Program-made: the position numbers and the translations under genes | Assembly: GCA_037178855.1 (NCBI GenBank) | Contig: JASJZC010000001.1 | Location: forward strand, 4,092,001 to 4,156,000 | Origin: Oscheius sp. JU75 | Taxonomy: Eukaryota; Nematoda; Chromadorea; Rhabditida; Rhabditidae | Length of the DNA stretch: 64,000 nt | Direction of reading: 5' to 3' | The notes under the pieces: generated by a model | Told to the model about the DNA's origin: nothing | The model's input: only the letters and a program-made list of their open reading frames with translations | Databases searched by the model: none | Shown: positions 49,189 to 59,828 of the stretch, one piece after another | Layout: each line of letters opens with the position of its first letter | How positions within the stretch are numbered: position 1 is the stretch's first letter

Positions 49189-50140
49189 AAAAAAATGTTA
49201 AAGAAGTAGGGGCGAATGAGAAAATTGACAGAGGATAGGCTAGCATCATAGGAGGATATTCTCTTAGCTTAAAAATGAGAAGAAAAGAACCGGCGGACAA
49301 ATCGAACGATCTGGTGAAACTTTGCTGGTACAGGAAAAGGTGTTTAGGTGACAGGCGGTCATGGACACTTTTGGTCCAGTTTACCTTCAAAGGGGGATAG
49401 TCTGTGAGGGGAACAAAATTGTAGGGATAGAGTGACATGCTACTTGGACAGTTTCCATCATTCGAAGGAGTCAATTTTCCGTGTATAAGTGGCCAAAAGC
49501 CCATTCGCAGAGTTACGACGCACCATTTTGTCCCCGGGCTGCTCGGTAACCAGTGCAGACTGAAATATGGCAGGAAGGGAGCTCGGAAATTGAGCCCTCT
49601 CTGTTCAGCTTTTGCACTTGTCACAACATGAGGTAGCTCTAATCCAGTCTGTAGCCGACAAAGGACCGACAGCAGACCGCCAGTTGACCTAAGATTCTCG
49701 ATGTGGGAGTATTTCTAAGCGTCTCGGTTTTAGTCATGTTTCAAGCATTTCACGGGCATTTACCCTGTAAATCCGTGAACATGAGAAAATCTAATAAAAC
49801 ATGGATACCTATCCGATTCTTGGATTCGCAAGTTCGTACTCCACTCTGACTACCTAGAAGCATATACATCCCCTTCCCCATTCTATCATCTATTGTACTC
49901 CTAGGTTAATCCTGTAGCTGTGATTTACAGTTAGCAGTCGTAAACCTGACCGACAGCTGCGCCAAGTTTACATCCAGATTGAGCAATGTTTGCTGCCGGA
50001 TACTGTTGCTCAATCCAATTGGCGGGTTCGACAATGATGGAGGGAGGTTGCTGACATCCCGCAGTGAAACAGACGGATTAGCGGTATCTTTTTTTCTACA
50101 GTAGTTTCCCGCCCATCAGTCTTCAGTCTCGTATTGCGCA

Positions 50141-50437
50141 ATGAGTCACACCACCTCTACTTCACAGCCAGTGGTAGGTTTTGTAGTTTCCTTGTTGATC
50201 GAGCTTCAGGCCCCCCTGAGAATCAAGGTACAGTTCATTGGGGGCAGGTTCATCTACACCCTGGTGGAGAAAAAAACCTATCGACTGATGGACAGGGTCC
50301 CGGTTGAACGTCACCAGCCTGAGGCTAGGAAATGGAAGCGGTTCTTCATCGAGGACATTCTTGGTCAACCAAGTCATGTCCAGGCAGGAGAGCAGAAAAT
50401 GAACGGTCATTTTAATCGGTATAAAACGGTCGATTAG
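50141..50437 (+). CDS. Candidate small protein, 98 residues
   Basis: An ATG at 50141 opens MSHTTSTSQPVVGFVVSLLI, with a hydrophobic stretch then a basic region (RLMDRVPVERHQPEARKWKR). The opposite strand is also open over the same bases (NELYLDSQGGLKLDQQGNYK), so coding strand and reality are uncertain. No family recognised. Confidence 0.22.
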   Translation: MSHTTSTSQPVVGFVVSLLIELQAPLRIKVQFIGGRFIYTLVEKKTYRLMDRVPVERHQPEARKWKRFFIEDILGQPSHVQAGEQKMNGHFNRYKTVD

Positions 50438-50808
50438 GCATTTCAGATCTAGGACCTTCAACTGTCAAACGTGGCTCTTAGTTTTTAGTTTAGTAAACAA
50501 TGTCCTTACTTTAGTTTTTATTTGGTGATTCGTCATGTTCTGTACTCTTTGTGAGAGAACCATCTAGCCTCTTTCTGTTCATATGTTAAGAACTGTCCCT
50601 CTCTTAAACCGTCAAAGTCTTTCCTTCTCCCTTCTGTTGCTTTAACTCTGTCAGCTCTCTCCTGCGGAATCTGGAGCGCGGATAGTTTACTCAGCCTCTG
50701 TAATAAATTTTTTTAAAGGCTAATATCCCTCAGGTTACTCGATACGAAGTATTGTCTTTGAAGTATCTTTCTCTTACAGTCATGTTTTAATATGTCAATA
50801 GGCTTCAG

Positions 50809-52254
50809 ATGTCTATCAAGCGGAAAACAGTGAAGAAATCGACAAAGAAGCCATCTTCACCCATCAGCCAGCCGTGAGTTTTTGAGTATAGTAATACCAA
50901 GGCGCAATGACCGGGAGATACGAGTGTCGAAGCTAGACAGTGCGCTAATTGAGAGCAATAGCGGTTGACCTAATGCGGTAGAGAAAAAGAATACGGGTAT
51001 GAGGGCAATCAGTGCCTTCGGCTGTGCGGCACGCTATCCACGACACTTCACAGGTCGTATTTGGGGATAGGGCTTGGGAGACTCTCCCAGTTGCCCGAAC
51101 TGAACATATCTGACGATCCGCGACCGGTTAGTCGCTCCTGTACCTCTCCAAATTATAGACTGTCTAACATATTTTTTGTTTTGAAACTTTTTTGGAAGCT
51201 TTTCGTGATCAGGTCTCGGGTAGTTATTATTCAATAGGAATGTCCATGAACCAGCCGTTGTTGTTCATACTAGTCAGAAAGAGAGTCAGAGATAACCAGC
51301 AGGGAGGCTAAACACTGGTATATATTCTGAGTGATCAGTTCGATTCAATACACAATTTCCTTGCTTCCAAAGATAGTCACAGCTTGCCATAATCTGGTTT
51401 ACAACTGGTAGGAGGAGCAAGGGTAGGCGGGACTACTCGACCGGTCAAGACAGTTGTGTTCTATGGCTCTATTGTCAGCTGCCTCTATTCCGATTTTACT
51501 CATAGACTCTTTTCAGCTCATTTTCATACAGTTCAAGCTACAGAATGGTCTCGAACACCGTAGCTGAAGTGACCCAGAAGCGCCGAATTCGGAGCAGCGA
51601 GAAGGAACGGCGGAGAAATCTCGATCTGAATGAGGCCTTCTACAGGCTCCAATGGTGCGTTTTCCCTCTCCTTGTTTTTCAAGCACGGGGATCGAACCCG
51701 GCACATTCGGATTTGTAGTCGAACCTCTAACCGATTGAGCCATGTGGAGCAAAGATTGAAATGTTGTTCGGCCAGATAGACAAGCTTAATGAGACTTGGA
51801 ATACATACAGAGAAAATCTTCTGACTTACTCTAACAGCCCGTTTCAGTCAGATTCCTCGACTCGAGAAAACACAACGACTGCCGAGAATCAAAACTCTTC
51901 GAATGGCCATCCTCTATATTAACCACCTCATGGATTATCTTGCTGGAAAACAGGTAGATTGCAAGATAAACAAGAATTAAAAATTATTAATGGTTCAGAC
52001 GGAAGATTTCGCCCAACAGGCTATGCAGGAGATGCAGGTGAAGAACTCGTACACGTCGAGGATCTTCGAAGAGGAGAAACAGCCGCTCCCGCCAGCTGCT
52101 GTCGAATACTATGAGGTAATTCTAGAAAATTTACCAAAAGACAGTGACTTAGATCTCTCCCCCTCTTATCTACGCCGGAATGGTGTACCAGCCAGCCCCA
52201 GCACACTACTGGAATGCCAGTCTACCGTCCGGATCCGATCAATCTTCTCCCTAA
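50809..52254 (+). CDS. bHLH transcription factor, HAND/Twist-like
   Basis: Class II bHLH proteins dimerise and bind E-boxes. The ATG at 50809 sits directly after an acceptor (ggcttcag). Exon 1 is basic (MSIKRKTVKKSTKKPSSPIS) and joins in phase over a 643-base intron to exon 2 at about 51518. The bHLH domain spans exons 2-3: basic part RRIRSSEKERRRNLDLNEAF, loop RLPRIKTLRM and helix 2 ILYINHLMDYL. RIKTLRMAILYINHLMD resembles HAND (KIKTLRLATSYIAYLMD) more than Achaete-scute or Atonal. The basic region is EKERRRNLDLNEAF; the usual ERxR core is recognisable as KERRR. The C-terminus ends SLPSGSDQSSP. An AATAAA follows at 52333. HAND assignment is likely but not certain; C. elegans hnd-1 is a candidate relative. 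Confidence 0.82.
51680..51750 (-). repeat. tRNA-like sequence in a bHLH intron
   Basis: On the minus strand a D-arm-like GGCTCAATCGGTTAGAGG and a T-arm GGGTTCGATCCCCG lie at tRNA spacing, with CTACAAA where an anticodon loop would fall. The acceptor stem does not pair, so it is probably a decayed tRNA or a tRNA-derived element in the intron after the first bHLH exon. Confidence 0.45.
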
Positions 52255-52931
52255 TCTTAATAATAGAATTTTTACCAAAAAAGCTGTGCCTTTGTCTTGC
52301 CACGTGTATATAGAACTGTTTTGTTCTAGCCTAATAAATGTAATTCGAGTGTCAAGTGCCTAATCCAGGAGCCACAAGTAGTTTAGAACACCCGATACGG
52401 CTGGGCCAGCTCACGCTGAGCCTCTTTCCTATAAACAATCGGGTCCTTGTTTGGACACGGGTCAAGCAAACTCTCATCTTCGAGTTGGTTAATTTTTTGT
52501 GCTAAAAGATACTGAGACGCTTGATTCTGAGCACTATGTTTTCGGCTATAATAATATCATTGGTTTCGTTAATTAAAAAAAACGCTACCAAACTGCAAAT
52601 GCACCAGCAGAATAGGCGCGGCGTTTTGAAACTTGTAATAAGCTTCCAGGAAATTGCCGAAGGGTGTTCCTTTTTTTTCCTGGCATTTAAGACAAAAAGC
52701 AACGGTTGTTCGCCGATTGCATAGCATAATCTCATTTAGCACAGCTGTTTGCGGAGCGCGCTCACTCAAAGAAAGCCCGTTACGCAAGTGGCGTTTGATA
52801 CAGTCGGTTTGATTGCCTAATGCAGTGTGGACGACAACAACTGCCAGTAGAGGACAAACTTACTGTTTATACGAGCCAGATTAGTTAACAAGATAGATAA
52901 ATTGAGTTCAACATGTGCAGAGAGAGAATAT
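52255..52931. other. Intergenic, bHLH to mago (convergent)
   Basis: It holds the bHLH 3' untranslated region with AATAAA at 52333-52338. Nothing else is supported. Confidence 0.4.
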
Positions 52932-53474
52932 TTAGATGGGCTTGATCTTGAAGTGGAGTCCGATGAGAGAGAAGACCATGCACTTGAGATCCTGGACCAG
53001 GTAGTAGAAGGAGCGCAGACCGTCCGGATCGGTGCTGCTGTTCACGTCAGCGAGAGAGCCAATCTTGCCTGTGGTGAACGAGATGTGCTCGTTATTGCAC
53101 AGAATTTCGAGTTCTTGACGACCAACCTTGTCCGGTTCCGGCCATTTCGTATCATCTTCCTGAATTTTAGGATATATAATAGATAAAAAGGGATCTACCT
53201 GGAGGATTTCCGAGTCTTCGACGATGCGCTTCAGCTCGGCGATCACAGCTGGTGAGATGTAGGCCTAAAACAGTCGATGATACAGGAAAAGGAAGGAAGA
53301 ACCAACCTCCTTTCTGATGATGGTGTCGTTCTTGTAGTTAGAGTTGTTGGCATATCGCAGCTGGCCGTTCGGACGGAACTCGAACTCCAGAAATTCGTGA
53401 CCGAACTTTCCTTTGTGGCCCACGTAGTATCTCACGTAGAAATCGCTATCGGTTGGCTTATCACCATCAGACAT
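52932..53474 (-). CDS. mag-1: Mago nashi, exon junction complex core
   Basis: Mago binds Y14 (RBM8A) in the exon junction complex, which marks spliced mRNAs for export, decay and localisation. Three exons give the full, highly conserved protein: [80 protein letters not shown], and a C-terminus [23 protein letters not shown]. Length is about 150 residues, normal. The gene starts 928 bases downstream of the HDAC stop on the same strand. Confidence 0.97.
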
Positions 53475-54401
53475 TCTAAATACGATTTAAATACAACTAA
53501 ATAGCATTATAAAAGTAATAACGTGGTTGCAACCAACTGAAATGAGCAAGAAAACGAATAGTATTATTATTATATATTTACAGAGGCAGTAATACATTAG
53601 AAAAAAAAAGTCAAAAATACAACCGTTCCATGGTACTCGTAATGGGGGAAATGCTTAGCTAGGTCATAATACATCAAGGGACAATAATTAGCAAACAAAA
53701 TGGAGAAGTACAAGAAAATAGGCGAAAATGCAATACTTGCTTGAGAAAATCGATTTCAGGATGTTTGAAAGCGCGCGCAATCGTAGGGATTTCAGCGGGA
53801 TGTTCAAATTTTCATGCTAAAAAATTTGAAGCAGGTAGTGAAGGAGGCTCCACGGTTTGACTACTAAGTGGACATAGCATTTTCTGCGTTTTTCGATGCG
53901 TTAGACCCATTTTTACGATTTGAAAGTGTGTCTTATCGATTCATGGCATTTTACACTAGTACCGTGCACTTAAACGTCAAAAAAAGTGGAGAAAACAAAA
54001 AATAATGTGAGCAGTCTTCTAAGCAATGATTTCAATTTTGCAGTAAACTTCGACGTCTAAATATGCGCTTCTGGGGTAGATTTTCACGCTGAGTCGATTA
54101 AATTCACTTTCAAGCCGAAAAAGTGAGTCTAACGCATCGAAAAAAGCAAGAAATGCTATATTCATTCAGTGCGCAATTGTGCGTCATGCCGAACCGTGAT
54201 ACCTCCTTGACTACTACCGATTTTTCAAGGTAATGCAGCTCGCTACTTTTTTTCCTTACTCTTTTTGATTTCTACGTGAGAGCTTTTGAGATACATGTAT
54301 TTGGGCAGCAAATAACTAAGTCTTTCAGATGAATTAAAATAGACAACGCTTTTTACTCCTAGATTCGAGGTATTTTGGCCGCTTCCTCTGCCGGCAGAGG
54401 A
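53475..54401. other. Intergenic, mago to HDAC, with a foldback element
   Basis: No gene is supported. The middle is occupied by the inverted repeat at 53833-54219. The remainder is AT-rich and presumably holds the HDAC 3' end and mago promoter. Confidence 0.5.
53833..54219. repeat. Foldback (inverted repeat) element
   Basis: The left arm (about 53833-53929) and right arm (about 54104-54219) are imperfect reverse complements. The best core is ATAGCATTT...TTTCGATGCGTTAGAC, and GTAGT-AAGGAGG-CACGGTT lies at the outer ends. The spacer is about 175 bases. It shares GCTGAGTCGATTAAA with the spacer edge of the foldback at 3485-3723, so the two may belong to related families. Confidence 0.65.
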
Positions 54402-56845
54402 CTAGTGGCTAGACGTTTGTAGCTCTAAAAGTTCCGTAGCATTCCTAAAAGTTTTGGACTGTACCTGGTTATCTCGCCCAGCGTCCTTCTCGTGTGAATA
54501 GAACTCTCCTTCGTCTTCTACGATCGAATCCGTCACAGCGTCTGGCATTCTCTCATCCGGATTTGCAGCGTCGATGAGTTCCGACCGCTCGGCTAGGAAG
54601 ACTCCCTCGTCCGGAATCGGTTGCATTTGGACAGAAGGGGCATGTCCGAGTTCACGCAAATGCTCGAAGATTTTCACCTGAAAACAGCCGTTACAATCGG
54701 CCAGTGCAAGACATACCGTAGTCTTTTCCAAGTAATCATTCGTGTTCAGATTCGGCATATTAGACTGGGCAATATGCAGTTTGTATTCAGGAGCAAAATA
54801 CTCGTAGTAGACACTCATTGGGAGGTCTGGAACGATGAGTGTGAGGGTTAACTACCAGAAATACCGTTAGAAATCTCGGCGTCCAAAGCCACGGAAGTCT
54901 CGTATGTCCAGCACCGAGAGACATTCCGGATTGTGTAGCCACCGCCACCGACTAACAACAGCGGTACACCGAATCGTTTGAGGAAGGAGACGCATCTGCC
55001 GTGGCCTGGAAATAAGGAGTTGGTGCTCGAGGCTTTGTCAGAGTGTCTGTCTAATTAATTAGGGGTTCTGGAATAGATAGGTGAACGAACAGGCTGTGGC
55101 GAATTGACAAGGACAGATTGACAGAAAAATTGTTTGCTTGCTTGTCATAGTGAAGGAGAGTCGTTGACAGTAATAACGCGACATATTGACTAGGAAAGAG
55201 AAACAAACTGACAGTCACATAAAGACTAAAACAGGATAACATAAAATTCCCGACTACTGATAGTAAGGGGGGAAGGTGGAACAGAAAAGTTAGTGATCTA
55301 ACCTTTGAGAGTGAGATTGAAACATCCGAGACGGTCTCCACTCAATGAATCAGCTCCGCATTGAAGGACGATGGCCTCGGGCTGGTAGGACTCCATGACT
55401 TTCTGCATGACCGGACTGAAGATTCTCTGAAAACGACCAATCAAGTAAGATAGTTCTCTACTCAGATAATTCTTATTCTATTAGGAGCTATCAACAACCA
55501 AATCTACCTCATACGTCTCATCGTCGATTCCATCCCTCAGAGGGAAGTTCAGAGCATGATACTTGCCCTTACCAACACCAACATCCTTGACATCTCCCGT
55601 GCCGGGAAAATATTCTCCATATTTGTGGAAGGACACTGTCATGACTCTGTCTGTAGAATAGAAGGCCTCCTCGACTCCGTCCCCATGGTGAATGTCGATG
55701 TCGACGTAGAGAACACGCTAAGAACAACAGACATATGAAAGAAATTGCACGACTACCTGGTGCACTTTTAGAAGCTCCAAAATGGCTAGAACGATGTCGT
55801 TGCTGTAGCAGAAACCGCTGGCTTCGCTCTTTTTGGCGTGGTGAAGTCCTCCCATCCAATTGACACAGATCTCGGCCTGTTTGCGGTTGAGTTTCTGGGC
55901 GGCCGCTGAAAAAAAGGTAATCTTTGGGTATGGATACAAATTACAAATTGAACCGCCACAGGAGAGCTGACAGAACTCGTAGACGCCGTCGAAGACTGGG
56001 CAATCCTGTAAATGGTACATATCTGTTAAAGTCGACAAGCCGTCTATGATAGCTTCACCGTCCCTTAGTCCAGACTTAGCATTGACAACCGGCGGCTTCG
56101 CCGCTTCTCCCATAGCCTAAGTTCCCAAGTTTCCCCTAAAGTTGACTTGTAAACTTAATTCTTGATTTGCCAGCTTTTTCGCGGGGCGACGGACATCATT
56201 GCGCTTTAGCAGAGAGATTTTTAACTGAATCCTAAAAGTTCTATGGTCTTATCAAGCTCGCCTTCACCACATTCCTTTTTAAAGATTTTTTAAATTGTCA
56301 TTCTGTTAGATTGTCCTCTTCGACCTCTAACTCACATCGTCCCACAACCCTGTCCTTCTGAGCTTGTCTCTCTTTCTCTCTATCTTTTTATCCTCACAAA
56401 ACCACTGCCTTACGATATGTGAAACCTCTAAACTCTTCCTCCTTGACAAATACACTAACAAAACAAGAGACTTACCTCCCCGACATTGAACCGCTGCATC
56501 TGCTTGGCATAGTTCGAAATATTGTCCTGTCGGATGTTTTTCAAGAAAGTCAAGTAGTCATCTGAATGAAACTTGGTCATTTCATCGAAGGTTGCCGGTA
56601 TGGGTCTCTGAAATGCTTACTTGTTTGGGAATCAGGGTTATTCTTACATGTACTTCCATTTTGCGGTAGAGGCCGTACTGAATAAGAAGATCATGTGTCA
56701 TTCTTATACGGTGCGGTTTCATCGGATGACCCTGTCCATAATAGTAGTTTCCAACGTCACCTAATTAGAAAATTATTTTGAAGCATTTATACTCACCGTC
56801 ATAATAGTACGAAACTCGGTTCTTTCCGTGAGATTGCAGTGCCAT
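54402..56845 (-). CDS. hda-1: Class I histone deacetylase (HDAC1/2-like)
   Basis: This zinc-dependent deacetylase acts on histone tails in co-repressor complexes. The ATG at 56845 opens [20 protein letters not shown] then [20 protein letters not shown]. Catalytic regions include [40 protein letters not shown] (metal-binding Asp/His), [20 protein letters not shown] and [20 protein letters not shown], then [20 protein letters not shown]. The tail is acidic ([13 protein letters not shown] to LLELQTSSH), as in HDAC1/2, with [20 protein letters not shown]. About eight or nine exons. A 470-base intron (56477 to 56007) carries a copy of a dispersed repeat. Its last 107 bases are open and in frame from an ATG at 56113. 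Confidence 0.95.
56115..56220 (+). repeat. Dispersed intronic repeat, copy B
   Basis: It begins CCTAAGTTCCCAAGTTTCCC and ends with ACGGACATCATTGCGCTTTA, matching copy A at 18699-18790. It lies in the HDAC intron, antisense to the gene. Confidence 0.65.
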
Positions 56846-58119
56846 CTATAAATTTAAATTTTGTGAGAGGGCCTGAAAATAGATAGCAAGCATAAGAAAT
56901 GGTTTAAAGGTCGGTATTTAAAATGTAAAGACAGGATTCGAAAAGCAATTTCAAACGGCTCTCAGCGGCGTGTATTGGAACAGGGGACGGGGGTCCTGCC
57001 GCGCAGACAATTACGGTCGATACCGAGTCGAGGGAGGTGGTCGGAAACAAAGGAAATTGGTAGAACTAGGAAGCCGACTATAACCCAGTAACATAGCTGT
57101 TTTGACTTGGTACGAAGACAATCAAAAGACCCTTTCAGAATGTAAAAGATGTCGCAATTCGCGACTTTGAGGAGAGACCAGGAGATTTGAGGGGCAACTT
57201 GGCCTCTTTTGAGTGGATTATTCATATATTGAGCTCACAGTACAATCATTGTCGCCAATCGCTCAAGTTGTCGAGGTAGATCAGAAAGCGGCTCATTAGA
57301 TCCTTAATTTCAGAGTTTGCATCCCGGGAGCTGGAACTACAGACCTACCGTCTTTTGTGCATTGAGCCTAACGCTTTAAGTACTGCAGTCATCAAACAGC
57401 ACGCCTCCTATCAATCTTCTGCGGACCGTGCCTCGTCCCCAACCCGGAAAATCTGTTCCTCTTCGTCGGCAATTCCGATCATCGTTACTTGTTCCTTCTC
57501 TCACACATTCGTACTTTGAGCGATTTTATTCGCCTTCCGGAGGCTATTTACCCATTACGATGTCCTTTGGATTATTCCAATTATCGCAGAGATTCCGACT
57601 CCGTTCTTGATCCTGTGGCTTTCAATTATCTTCTGATTGCTTACTCCTGCACGCAATGAATAAACTTCCCACTACTAAAGCGCATTGGGGTTCTAGAGAG
57701 GTTTGTGCACACAACAAAGCTGACTCATTTATCAGTCTACATAGTCTACAGTGGTGGCAGCTGATACACGTATATTTTTTGTGTCGATTTGGTCATTCTA
57801 TTACGTCGGCAGTCACACTCTGTACAAATCAACCTGTCATTTTGATTTATGAGGCTGAACTATCTTGCCTCTCATATTCCTCACTTTTTTCCTATCAATG
57901 TATCTACCACGGTCTTTTCTACTGGCCCTGTATCTTGAACCCACTCTTAGACTCTACTCAGCATTCAGTTGGTCAATGAATGCTCTGAATATTTTCTAAA
58001 CTATCGTGCATTGCATTCCAACTATATCTGAACTACATGTTTTTCTTCTCGGTATTCAAAAGTCTGGAGAAGGAACGAATTGCAAAATTTATTCATAGTA
58101 CAGAGAGGTTTACGTTACA
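56846..58119. other. Intergenic, HDAC start to UBE2F end
   Basis: About 1.3 kb. A minus-strand frame from an ATG at 57225 (MNNPLKRGQVAPQISWSLLK; hydrophobic YWVIVGFLVLPISFV) and plus-strand frames at 57304-57655 look mildly coding, but none has a full model. The plus-strand candidate is listed separately. Confidence 0.3.
57304..57655 (+). other. Candidate unassigned exon(s)
   Basis: A good 38-base intron (gtagatcag...atttcag) seems to end near 57312. Beyond it the best frame ends RDSDSVLDPVAFNYLLIAYS at a TGA (57653-57655) overlapping an AATAAA. Another frame (SRELELQTYRLLCIEPNALS) is also open, and the two do not join without a further short intron. The coding strand and frame are unresolved; no family recognised. 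Confidence 0.2.
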
Positions 58120-58850
58120 TCAGCATCTGGAATATCGATGAATGTAGTCCTTGACCCGGGCGGCAAAAGCTTCCTTGTTAGCGCTCCATTGCTGGGCGGC
58201 CTGCGAGTTCAGAGCGTCTTCGAAGTCGATCAGGTCGGTGAACAGGCTGCTCAGTCCGTGAACTACCTGATGAACAGCAATTTAGAATGATTTTGGTGTC
58301 TATAGTCTTGTAACAATGGAACAGGCACGCCAAGATGAAAAGAAAAAAATCATACCTCGGACAAATTTCTTGTAGGCCTCCATCCAAACTGATCGAGGGA
58401 GTTTTGACGTAGCAGCGACAGACAGATGTTTCCGTCTTCGTTGATATTTGGATGCCATACCTTGGTCAGACATTTGACCTGAGGAGGCTGGAAAAGGATT
58501 GAATATTGGTGTATAAACAACAAAAAGGGAAGGATTCTCAGCAACCTACAGCAATGTTGTACTCCGGGGGGACATGGACGTGGAACTTGAAGCTTCCTCC
58601 TCGATACATTCCCTCCTGCGGCGTGATGACCAAGTCGAACTCGTGGAATTCGCGTGTAGGGAAGCTGAGTTTGATATGGGGTTGGCTTCGCAGATTGGCT
58701 TCGAGATCTTTGACTTCTGAAAACGACTCATTGGAAAATCGATAGAAGGAACGAACCTTGAGCAAGCAATTTTTCTCGCACGGCGATTCTTGTCTCCATG
58801 TATTTTTTGTTCTCGTCTACACCATTAATTCTTTTCTGTAGATTAAGCAT
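58120..58850 (-). CDS. UBE2F: NEDD8-conjugating enzyme UBE2F-like
   Basis: UBE2F is the second NEDD8 E2; in animals it mainly serves cullin-5 ligases. The ATG at 58850 opens [20 protein letters not shown], then [20 protein letters not shown] (human UBE2F: VSVRDKLLVKEVAELEANL). The catalytic Cys lies in [20 protein letters not shown], after the E2 HPN motif. [20 protein letters not shown] and the C-terminus [11 protein letters not shown] (human DDYIKRYAR) fit UBE2F better than UBE2M. About five exons; full length. Divergent from SNRNP27 with 250 bases between starts. Confidence 0.93.
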
Positions 58851-59100
58851 ATTGACTAGATTATGGACCTGCAAGTTGTGATTTTATGTAGGGAAATGAA
58901 TAAAAAAAGGGGAAATGGAGGAGAGAAACTTCTGGAGAGAACATGCGAATGAACTCAGCTGATTTGAAACCGGATCGGCGCCCGCGCACTGACGCAGTTT
59001 GCGTGAGCCCGCTTTGCATTTTCTCTATTTTTCTTCATTGTTATCCTGCTTTTCCGAGTTTTTCCTCTCTAAAATCGATATTCAGAGCTCTAGTTTACCA
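58851..59100. promoter_or_regulatory. Short divergent promoter, UBE2F / SNRNP27
   Basis: Only 250 bases separate the two start codons. A T-rich stretch with CAG/TAG acceptors precedes the SNRNP27 ATG. This is the likely promoter of the downstream four-gene run. Confidence 0.4.
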
Positions 59101-59696
59101 ATGGGACGCAGCCGCAGCAGAAGCCGAAGTCGTGGTAAGCAAAGTTACATTCCACAGGCATTATTTTCCGTTTAGAACGTCGTAGAAGGTCTCGTTCACG
59201 ATCAGCAGAGAGACGTCGAGACCGTAGTCGAGAAAGGGATCGCGGAGGACGTGATCGCGACAAGGAGCGTGGAGGACGCAAGCGAAGCCGGGAAAGAAAC
59301 AGCCGGAGCAGGTATTTCGTGATATTTTCATCCAACTTTTCAATCTTAGAAGTCCCCTAGAGCGACATCGTAGCAAAAGCAGAGATCGTGATCGCAAAGA
59401 TGATCACAGAAAACGACGCGATAGTCCGCGGCGGAAGGATAAAAAGTCTGAACGTGAGTTTCTGCCAAGCTATCACATTTTCGAATATTCGTTCAGGACC
59501 AATCGACATTCAATCTGTTGCCAATGCCGAGCAGGATCTGATGGCTTCTATGGGTTTTGCTGGCTTCGATACGACGAAGAACAAGAAGGTAGACGGCAAC
59601 TATGAAGGAACTGTTAAAATCAACAAGCAGCGTCGTTATCGCCAGTACATGAACCGTAAGGGCGGCTTCAATCGTCCGCTGGAATATATGGCTTGA
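59101..59696 (+). CDS. SNRNP27: U4/U6.U5 tri-snRNP 27 kDa protein
   Basis: SNRNP27 is an SR-like component of the tri-snRNP that helps define 5' splice sites. The N-terminal half is an RS/RD domain (MGRSRSRSRS, RERDRGGRDRDKERGGRKRS). The conserved C-terminal domain is present: ASMGFAGFDTTKNKKVDGNY, KINKQRRYRQYMNRKGGFNR and the end RPLEYMA (human RPLDFIA). Four exons, about 155 residues, normal. It is the first gene of a tight plus-strand run; EDC3 starts 132 bases after its stop. Confidence 0.94.
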
Positions 59697-59828
59697 TCTC
59701 TTCATATTCATTGTAATTTACGAGTAAAAAATAACCCAATCCTAGTTTTAATGCATGTCCAAGTTTCGTCTTATAATACCACCTGTAATAATTTCATAAC
59801 ATTTCACAACACAATACATATAGTTCAA

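Larger units (their letters stand above)
46804..50808. other. 4 kb gene-poor region upstream of flp-22-like gene
   Basis: No recognisable gene lies here. Several open frames of 60-165 codons occur on both strands, but they lack consistent splice context or known motifs. The two best small candidates (49027 and 50141) are listed separately. The region separates the divergent neuropeptide and bHLH genes. Confidence 0.4.

Noticed and set aside
49127-49624. 165-codon minus-strand frame
   Set aside because: It opens with GTG rather than ATG, lacks any recognised motif or splice site, and has a composition like non-coding DNA.
56962-57225. Minus-strand 87-codon frame with a hydrophobic stretch
   Set aside because: It sits just upstream of the HDAC start with no other gene evidence; left as unproven.
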